The notes under the pieces were generated by a model. The model was not told where the DNA came from and did no database searches. It worked only from the letters and a program-made list of their open reading frames with translations. From contig USSP01000008.1 in assembly GCA_900557385.1 (NCBI GenBank), positions 1-17,300 on the forward strand: DNA of 17,300 nt, written 5' to 3'. Source of the DNA: an uncultured Lachnospiraceae bacterium (GTDB lineage: Bacteria; Bacillota; Clostridia; Lachnospirales; Lachnospiraceae). Shown in pieces: positions 12,159-17,300 of the stretch (the first letter of the stretch is position 1; every line of letters begins with the position of its first letter). The translations under genes and the position numbers were made by a program.

Positions 12159-12218
12159 TGAAACAAAGTTTCATAATAAAGGCAAATGATTGAAAATAAG
12201 TTACCATCCTGCTATAAT
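12159..12218 (+). promoter_or_regulatory. Promoter and candidate RpiR/MurR operator of the transporter-murQ operon
   Basis: A strong promoter, TTGAAA (12190-12195), 17 bp, TATAAT (12213-12218), lies 59 bp before the solute-binding protein. Upstream is a perfect palindrome, TGAAAC-AAA-GTTTCA (12159-12173), centred about 26 bp above the -35. TGAAA/TTTCA arms are typical of RpiR-family operators. A CcpA cre reading is less good because the central CG is missing and the spacing is 15 rather than 14. An upstream position suggests activation or looping rather than simple blockage. Confidence 0.75.
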
Positions 12219-12277
12219 AGCATCATCCACTTGATGGAGTACATATTCAACACAGTTTGTTGGAACGGAGGAAAAGT

Positions 12278-13732
12278 ATGAAGAAAAAGTTAGTAGCAGT
12301 TTTAATGACAGCAGCTATGGTAACCTCTCTTGCAGCTTGTGGCAGCTCAGACGCTCCCGCCGCAGAGACTACAGCCCCTGCTGAGAAAAAGACAGAAGAA
12401 ACAGCAGCCGCTGAAACAACAGCAACTGCTGAAGCAGAAGTTTCCGATGCAGAAGATACCATCACCATTATGGTACCGCCTATCACCGGAACTTATGTTG
12501 AGAAGTTAGATACATGGGTTAAAGAGTATCAGGAAACCCATCCCAACATTCAGGTAGAAGTTATTGCAACTTCCTGGGATGAGCACACTTCCAAAGCAAC
12601 CACCATGGCACTTGCAGGTGAGGCACCTGATATTATCGAAGTAGACTACAGCGACATCGGAAGTTACGCAGAGATGGGCGTTGGCGTAAACCTGGCAGAT
12701 TACCTTGACAGTTCTGTACTGGCAGACTTCGACCAGAACGCATTAGACTACATGACACTGGATGGTTCCGTTTACGGTTTACCTCTTTACATTTCCATTC
12801 AGGCACTGGGTGGTAACAAAGAAATGTTAGAGGCTGCCGGAGCTGATGTAGAGAAGATTCAGACAGAAGGCTGGACTTTCGATGAGTTCCTTGACATTAT
12901 CAAAAACGGTACCACCGATGATTGTTTCGGATTCGTATTCGCAAACTCCGGTGTTACAACCAAAGACTTTGTAAGTATCTTCGGTGTATCCGCAGGAATT
13001 ACCTCTGATTTCACCAGTGATTTAAAATATGCTTACACATCTGACAACATGCTGACTCTTCTGCAGGCAGTTGAGACCATGATCCAGTCTGGTTATATGC
13101 CGGATTACTCCGTTGAGGCTGGTCAGAGACTGGTAATGCTGGAAACCGGTCAGGCAATGGTAACTGGTAAAGCAATGCCCCTGTTCGAGTCCAATGTTAA
13201 GAAAAACATTGCAGGCATGGAAGATGGCAGCGCAGCAGAAGGCACCATCGAGATGGAATATGTATTCCTGCCTGTTCCTACCATGGACAACGTAACCGAG
13301 TCCTGCTACGGCAGCACCGGTGGTCTGATTGCACTGAGAAACAACAATACCACAGACGAGCATCTGAAGAACGTATGTGAATTCATGGCTTTCCTGTGTA
13401 ACGGTGACAGAGCAGCATCCGTTGATAACGAGCTGTACTTATCCAGTGTATGTGCAAGTGGTAGAGAGGCACAGGCATCCTATGAGTTAGACCAGTCTGA
13501 GGCAAATGCAAAAGCATCCGAGCGTGAAATCGGTCTGGTAGTTGCACCTCCTTCAGGTATTACTGCAGAGATGTCCTCCAATGCAACAACCATCATGAAC
13601 GAAGTTGTTGTACCGAAATTCCAGTCCTTACTTGCTGGTGAGACTACTGCCCAGGAAGTATACGATGCAATCTGCACCGAGGCAAAGAACCTCTTTGGTG
13701 AAGAAAACTGTGCATCCGGTTGGATTAACTAG
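12278..13732 (+). CDS. ABC sugar transporter, lipoprotein solute-binding protein
   Basis: This 484-aa extracellular sugar-binding lipoprotein (solute-binding family 1) probably captures MurNAc, anhydroMurNAc or a muropeptide-derived sugar for import. A Sec/lipoprotein signal is clear: M-K-K-K, a hydrophobic core, and the lipobox L-A-A-C with lipid-modified Cys21. It is followed by an Ala/Thr/Glu-rich flexible linker (~22-60) and then the mature fold starting I-T-I-M-V-P-P-I. The ATG at 12278 has GGAGG 8 nt upstream; the longer frame from 12257 is rejected because it would bury the signal peptide start. Codon use looks more optimised (GTA, GCA, GGT, CTG) than in neighbours, as expected for an abundant protein. 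A hairpin terminator follows it inside the operon. Substrate is inferred from murQ and anmK downstream. Confidence 0.93.
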   Translation: MKKKLVAVLMTAAMVTSLAACGSSDAPAAETTAPAEKKTEETAAAETTATAEAEVSDAEDTITIMVPPITGTYVEKLDTWVKEYQETHPNIQVEVIATSWDEHTSKATTMALAGEAPDIIEVDYSDIGSYAEMGVGVNLADYLDSSVLADFDQNALDYMTLDGSVYGLPLYISIQALGGNKEMLEAAGADVEKIQTEGWTFDEFLDIIKNGTTDDCFGFVFANSGVTTKDFVSIFGVSAGITSDFTSDLKYAYTSDNMLTLLQAVETMIQSGYMPDYSVEAGQRLVMLETGQAMVTGKAMPLFESNVKKNIAGMEDGSAAEGTIEMEYVFLPVPTMDNVTESCYGSTGGLIALRNNNTTDEHLKNVCEFMAFLCNGDRAASVDNELYLSSVCASGREAQASYELDQSEANAKASEREIGLVVAPPSGITAEMSSNATTIMNEVVVPKFQSLLAGETTAQEVYDAICTEAKNLFGEENCASGWIN

Positions 13733-13750
13733 TTACAATAAATTTTAGAC

Positions 13751-13785
13751 AAAAAGCTCTGCTCTGGTAAGAGCAGGGCTTTTTT
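13751..13785 (+). terminator. Intra-operon partial terminator after the solute-binding protein
   Basis: A 14-bp stem (13751-13764 with 13771-13784, one G-U) with a 6-nt loop runs into six T (13780-13785). Located between the binding protein and the first permease, it probably lets only part of the transcription continue, giving more binding protein than permease, or stabilises the 3' end of a processed upstream mRNA. Confidence 0.85.
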
Positions 13786-13808
13786 ACACAAAAAAAGGAG
13801 CTGAGAAC

Positions 13809-14705
13809 GTGAAAACAAACAGTAGAAAACACAAAGTTAAACGGGCAGATAATATTAGCGGCTGGATATTTATTGCGGTAGCAATGATTATCTTTGTTAT
13901 GTTTACCTTATATCCGGTAATCTCCGCTGTGATTACCAGCTTGCAGAAATACAAACCTTTTGGGTCAGAATGGGTGGGAATGAAGAACTATGTAGATGCC
14001 CTGCAGAGTTCCCTGTTCTGGAAATCAATCAAAAATACGGTTATTTACACCGTGATTGTAGTACCGTTTTCTCTGTTGATTTCATTTGTCATCTCCCTGA
14101 TGATTCTGCCCTTTTCCAAGAAATTACAGTCTGTTTTCAAAGCACTGTACTATCTGCCGGGCATTGCATCCGGTGTGGCAATCGCCGTTGTATGGCTGTG
14201 GTTATATGATTCCTCCCCGTCCGGAATCTTCAACAGAATTTTAGGCATCTTTGGTATCGCATCCCAGAACTGGCTCAGTTCCAGCAAAACCGCAATGCTT
14301 TCCCTGATTTTGATGGCGCTGTTATCCAGCCACGGAAGTAACATCATTATTTATATGGCGGCACTCCACGGCATTGACAACACCTACTATGAGGCGGCAG
14401 AAATCGACGGCGCTACCTTTTTACAGAAAGTAAGATATGTGGTATTCCCGTTATGTAAACCTACCACACTGTTCCTGCTGGTAACCGGAATCATCGGTTC
14501 TTTCCAGGTATTCATGAACGCTTACATGATGACTGGCGGCGGCCCCGACAATAACACCACCATGATTGGTCTGTTAATCTTCAACAACGCGTTTACCTAC
14601 GGTAAGTATGGACTTGCCTGCGCACAGGCAATCATTCTGGCACTGGTCATTGGTCTGTTGACTATGCTCCAGTTTAAGTTCATGGGCGATGACATCGAAT
14701 ATTAG
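13809..14705 (+). CDS. ABC sugar transporter permease (MalF/UgpA type)
   Basis: This 298-aa inner-membrane permease has six predicted transmembrane segments, beginning W-I-F-I-A-V-A-M-I-I-F-V-M-F. The coupling-helix (EAA) motif Y-Y-E-A-A-E-I-D-G-A-T-F-L-Q-K appears at about residues 195-209, which docks to the ATPase. The start is a GTG at 13809 with AAGGAG 9 nt upstream. It follows the binding protein by 76 bp, across the internal terminator, and is followed 15 bp later by the second permease. Together they form the channel heterodimer. No ATP-binding subunit gene is adjacent; Firmicute family-1 sugar importers commonly share a multitask MsmX-type ATPase encoded elsewhere. Confidence 0.94.
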   Translation: MKTNSRKHKVKRADNISGWIFIAVAMIIFVMFTLYPVISAVITSLQKYKPFGSEWVGMKNYVDALQSSLFWKSIKNTVIYTVIVVPFSLLISFVISLMILPFSKKLQSVFKALYYLPGIASGVAIAVVWLWLYDSSPSGIFNRILGIFGIASQNWLSSSKTAMLSLILMALLSSHGSNIIIYMAALHGIDNTYYEAAEIDGATFLQKVRYVVFPLCKPTTLFLLVTGIIGSFQVFMNAYMMTGGGPDNNTTMIGLLIFNNAFTYGKYGLACAQAIILALVIGLLTMLQFKFMGDDIEY

Positions 14706-14720
14706 GAAAGGACAAACATT

Positions 14721-15587
14721 ATGGCATCAGGATTATATTCCAAACACTTAAAAAATAAAAAGAAGTTATACATAAGAAACTCCATTCTGGTTGCAGTGCT
14801 GATTATTTTTGCAATTATCTCCCTGTTCCCGATTGTATACATGATTGCGTGGTCTTTTGGACCGGCGATTGAGGCGGCATCCACCTCCTACTCCATTTTC
14901 CCGAAAAGCTGGTCCCTGGACTCCTACAAGGCGTTCCTCAACTTTAACCAGTATTCCCTGCGGTGGCTGTGGAACAGCGTGGTAGTGGCAGTAGCCGTTG
15001 CTTTAGGCAACGTTATCTTCGCGGGCATGGCAGGATACGCTTTTGCCAAAATTGATTTCAAGGGACGCAAATTTTTATTCTATCTGGTTTTGATGGCAAT
15101 GATGATTCCTTACCAGGTTGTCCAGGTTCCCCTGTATATCCTGCTGGTAAGTAAATTTCAGTTGACCAACAGCTATATCTCCCTAATTCTGCCCGGAGTC
15201 TGCACCTCCTACAACATTTTCCTTGCAAAGCAGTTCTTTGCAAGCATCCCCACCGCGTTAATCGAGAGTGCAAAGCTGGAAGGCTGTAACCAGTTTAAAA
15301 TTTACCGCTTAATCGTCCTTCCTTTGTCCAAAACCATTTTGGCAGTTATGGCAATCAACACCTTCCTTGGCAGCTGGAACAACTTCTTCTGGCCGTTCCT
15401 GGTAACATCCAAGGACAAGATGTTCACCATCCAGGTTGGTTTAAAGACCTTTAAATTCGCAAACGGAACACTGCTCTCCCCTATGATGGCAGGTGCATGT
15501 ATCTCCGCGGTGCCCATGTTTATCCTGTTCTTCTCATTGCAGAAGTACTTCCTTGAGGGTGTAACCGTAGGAGCAGTCAAAGGCTAA
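14721..15587 (+). CDS. ABC sugar transporter permease (MalG/UgpE type)
   Basis: This 288-aa membrane protein is the partner of the upstream MalF-type permease. It has the short cytoplasmic N-terminus, the first helix (I-F-A-I-I-S-L-F-P-I-V-Y-M-I), the six-helix core and the EAA coupling motif L-I-E-S-A-K-L-E-G-C-N-Q-F-K-I-Y (~residues 174-189). The C-terminus ends G-V-T-V-G-A-V-K-G, the standard ending of this subfamily. The ATG at 14721 has AGGA about 14 nt upstream and GGACA nearer, so the site is only moderate. It lies 15 bp after the first permease and 29 bp before murQ, in one operon. Confidence 0.94.
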   Translation: MASGLYSKHLKNKKKLYIRNSILVAVLIIFAIISLFPIVYMIAWSFGPAIEAASTSYSIFPKSWSLDSYKAFLNFNQYSLRWLWNSVVVAVAVALGNVIFAGMAGYAFAKIDFKGRKFLFYLVLMAMMIPYQVVQVPLYILLVSKFQLTNSYISLILPGVCTSYNIFLAKQFFASIPTALIESAKLEGCNQFKIYRLIVLPLSKTILAVMAINTFLGSWNNFFWPFLVTSKDKMFTIQVGLKTFKFANGTLLSPMMAGACISAVPMFILFFSLQKYFLEGVTVGAVKG

Positions 15588-15616
15588 GGGCAATAAAAAT
15601 AGGAGAATATGAAAAA

Positions 15617-16519
15617 ATGGAACTGAGTAAAATCGCAACTGAAAAGAGAAATGAAAATACGTTGCATATCGATGAGTTATCCACACGGGACATGGTGAAA
15701 CTTATCAACGATGAGGATAAAAAAGTAGCAGAGGCTGTGGAAAAAGAGCTGGATCATATTGCGGCAGCCATTGATTTGATTGCGGACAAACTTTCCAAAG
15801 GAGGACGGCTGATTTACACCGGCTGCGGTACCTCCGGCAGACTGGGGATTCTGGACGCCGTAGAGTGCCCGCCCACCTACTCCACTGACCCGGAAACCGT
15901 CATGGGCATCATCGCAGGCGGATATCCTGCCATCTTTAAAGCAGTGGAAGGCGCAGAGGATGATGCCAGCCTGGGAGAGGAGGACTTGAAAAAGGTTTCC
16001 TTCTCGGAAAAAGATGTGCTGGTAGGACTTGCCGCATCCGGCAGAACTCCTTATGTCATTGGTGCCATGAAATATGCCAAATCCCTGGGAGCCTCCGTGC
16101 TGAGTGTAACCTGCTGCAAAGGCTCGGAAATCGACCAGTTGGCAGATATCGGCATCGCACCCATGCCCGGGTCCGAAGTTATCACCGGCTCCACCCGGAT
16201 GAAGAGTGGAACCGCAGAAAAAATGGTTCTCAACATGCTTTCCACTGGCTCCATGATTAAGTTGGGCAAGGTTTACGGCAACCTGATGGTGGATGTGAAA
16301 CCTTCCAACTTAAAACTCATTGACCGCTGCGTGTCCATCGTCCAGAACGCCACAGGCGTTTCCAGGGATGAGGCAAAGGAAGTGTTAGACCAGTGTGATT
16401 ACAGACCCAAGACTGCCATCGTGATGATTGAAAATCATGTGGATGAGCAGGCAGCAATCGCGGCATTACAGCAGGCTGGCGGACATGTGTCTGCGGCAAT
16501 CGCAACTGCCAGAGCATAA
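15617..16519 (+). CDS. murQ: N-acetylmuramic acid 6-phosphate etherase
   Basis: MurQ cleaves the D-lactyl ether of MurNAc-6-P, giving GlcNAc-6-P and D-lactate, in the cytoplasm during peptidoglycan-sugar recycling. The 300-aa protein has the SIS-fold motifs L-I-Y-T-G-C-G-T-S-G-R-L-G (65-77), A-V-E-C-P-P-T (Glu83), A-V-E-G-A-E-D-D (Asp115), A-A-S-G-R-T-P-Y-V and I-T-G-S-T-R-M-K-S-G-T-A. Glu83 and Asp115 fall on the acid/base pair I recall for E. coli MurQ. The C-terminal three-helix part (V-S-R-D-E-A-K-E-V-L) is present, so it is full length. AGGAG lies 11 nt before the ATG at 15617. It is transcribed with the two permeases upstream and anmK 21 bp downstream, which makes uptake, phosphorylation and ether cleavage one genetic unit. 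Confidence 0.96.
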   Translation: MELSKIATEKRNENTLHIDELSTRDMVKLINDEDKKVAEAVEKELDHIAAAIDLIADKLSKGGRLIYTGCGTSGRLGILDAVECPPTYSTDPETVMGIIAGGYPAIFKAVEGAEDDASLGEEDLKKVSFSEKDVLVGLAASGRTPYVIGAMKYAKSLGASVLSVTCCKGSEIDQLADIGIAPMPGSEVITGSTRMKSGTAEKMVLNMLSTGSMIKLGKVYGNLMVDVKPSNLKLIDRCVSIVQNATGVSRDEAKEVLDQCDYRPKTAIVMIENHVDEQAAIAALQQAGGHVSAAIATARA

Positions 16520-16540
16520 CAGAAAAGGCTGACGAGTCCT

Positions 16541-17299
16541 ATGAGAAAAGATATTTTTGAAGTGCGTAACAAACAGACCAGAACCGTTATCGGTTTGATG
16601 TCTGGAACCTCTGCGGATGGAATTGACGCAGTATTGACAAAAATTACAGGAAGTGGACTTGATATTAAGGTGGAGGAACAGGATTTTCTGTTCCTCCCCT
16701 TTTCCAAAGAAGTCCAGGAACGGATTATTCTGGTGGCAAACGGAGCTTACGGCGGTGCGAAAGAACTCTGTGAGCTTGCCAATTATCTGGGAAAACAGTA
16801 TGCTTATGCTTGTGAGAAACTGTGTGAAAAAGCGGGAATTCCCAAAGAAGAAGTGGATTTGGTAGGCAACCACGGACAGACCGTGTGGCACATGCCGGAG
16901 CAGGCGCAATATCTCCACGACATGGTGCGGGGAACCCTCCAGATTGGGGAGGATTCCTACATCGCCCAGGCGCTGGGATGCCCCGTGGTGGGGGATTTCC
17001 GCGTCCGGGATATGGCGGCAGGCGGCTTGGGCGCCCCCCTCGTTCCCTATGTGGAGTACCTTCTTTACCGGAAGGAAAACCAGACCATTGCCCTGCAGAA
17101 CATCGGCGGAATCGGCAACGTGACCCTTCTTCCGAAAAACTGCACCTTAGACGAGGTGACCGCTTTCGATACCGGCCCCGGAAATATGCTCATTGATGCC
17201 TATGTTTCCCGGATGACGAAAGAGGAAAAAGCCTACGATGAGGGCGGAAAACTGGCAGCCCAGGGGAAAATCCACCAGGGCCTACTGGATTTCCTCATG
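16541..17299 (+). CDS. anmK: Anhydro-N-acetylmuramic acid kinase, 5' part (continues past the window)
   Basis: AnmK opens the 1,6-anhydro ring of anhMurNAc while phosphorylating it, yielding MurNAc-6-P, the MurQ substrate. The frame from the ATG at 16541 stays open for 253 codons to the window end, against a usual length of about 370-390. Motifs seen: G-L-M-S-G-T-S-A-D-G-I-D-A (18-30), N-H-G-Q-T-V-W-H (110-117), G-D-F-R-V-R-D-M-A-A-G-G-L-G-A-P-L-V-P with the catalytic Asp (152) of the G-D-F-R segment, N-I-G-G-I-G-N-V-T (187-195) and D-T-G-P-G-N-M-L-I-D (210-219). The SD is weak (AAAAGG about 12 nt upstream), so coupling to murQ, 21 bp upstream, is likely. No frameshift is seen. Other long frames in this stretch are shadows. 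Confidence 0.95.
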   Translation, partial: MRKDIFEVRNKQTRTVIGLMSGTSADGIDAVLTKITGSGLDIKVEEQDFLFLPFSKEVQERIILVANGAYGGAKELCELANYLGKQYAYACEKLCEKAGIPKEEVDLVGNHGQTVWHMPEQAQYLHDMVRGTLQIGEDSYIAQALGCPVVGDFRVRDMAAGGLGAPLVPYVEYLLYRKENQTIALQNIGGIGNVTLLPKNCTLDEVTAFDTGPGNMLIDAYVSRMTKEEKAYDEGGKLAAQGKIHQGLLDFLM

Positions 17300-17300
17300 C

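Noticed and set aside
12159..12173. CcpA catabolite-response (cre) site
   Set aside because: The palindrome is 15 bp with an AAA centre and lacks the CG core of cre; an RpiR operator fits better.
15609..15626. Mini-frame ATG-AAA-AAA-TGG-AAC-TGA overlapping the murQ start, with AGGAG 3 nt upstream
   Set aside because: Five codons only; spacing to the murQ ATG (11 nt) is acceptable without it. It could be a chance overlap and there is no sign of conservation to judge.
16885..17196. 103-codon plus-strand frame near the window end
   Set aside because: It is a frame-shifted shadow of anmK; the true anmK frame from 16541 stays open through it with all family motifs.
1..17300. tRNA, rRNA, CRISPR array, riboswitch aptamer or prophage module
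   Set aside because: I saw no tRNA cloverleaf with CCA-proximal features, no regularly spaced identical repeats, no rRNA-like sequence, no phage structural genes and no aptamer that I could recognise.

Overview
The window looks like a chromosomal segment of a gut-type low-to-mid-GC Firmicute, most likely a Lachnospiraceae (Clostridia) member. The grounds are AGGAGG-type ribosome binding sites, consensus TTGACA/TATAAT promoters, short intergenic gaps, an Rpn-family nuclease, DegV and YczE/YitT-type proteins, a TxpA/holin-like type I toxin locus, and a MurQ/AnmK amino-sugar operon with an ABC importer that has no ATPase gene beside it. No rRNA, tRNA, CRISPR array, insertion sequence or phage module is visible. 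The species cannot be fixed from this sequence.

Layout, left half: the window opens inside a small zinc-ribbon protein gene (to 409) that ends at a strong hairpin. An AraC regulator (minus) is divergent from a maltose/galactoside-type O-acetyltransferase (plus). A two-hairpin terminator region follows, then an autoregulated-looking MarR plus DegV operon with two identical-core palindromic operators. On the minus strand lies a MerR-type membrane-anchored regulator plus YbjQ operon. Its merR is interrupted by an in-frame TAA, while its MerR-style promoter, with the operator in the -35/-10 spacer, is intact.

Middle: between merR and a LURP-one-like gene, a stretch with no long ORF holds a complete-looking type I toxin-antitoxin module. 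It comprises a 29-residue hydrophobic toxin with its SD sequestered, and a roughly 100-nt convergent antisense RNA with its own promoter and a terminator that overlaps the toxin stop codon. A near-identical copy of that antisense terminator sits at 417-454. Next come a YczE/YitT membrane protein divergent from a LysR regulator, then an apparent lysR / unknown two-TM protein / ogt operon, and a solitary Rpn PD-(D/E)XK nuclease.

Right end (9862 to the edge): a cell-wall amino-sugar salvage region. It encodes a BadF-family MurNAc/GlcNAc-type kinase, a GNAT acetyltransferase, an RpiR/MurR regulator, a lipoprotein solute-binding protein, two ABC permeases, MurQ (MurNAc-6-P etherase) and the first 253 codons of AnmK (anhydro-MurNAc kinase). 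The inferred pathway is import of MurNAc and/or anhydroMurNAc, phosphorylation by the two kinases, and cleavage of the lactyl ether by MurQ to GlcNAc-6-P. A palindrome upstream of the transporter promoter is the candidate MurR/RpiR operator.
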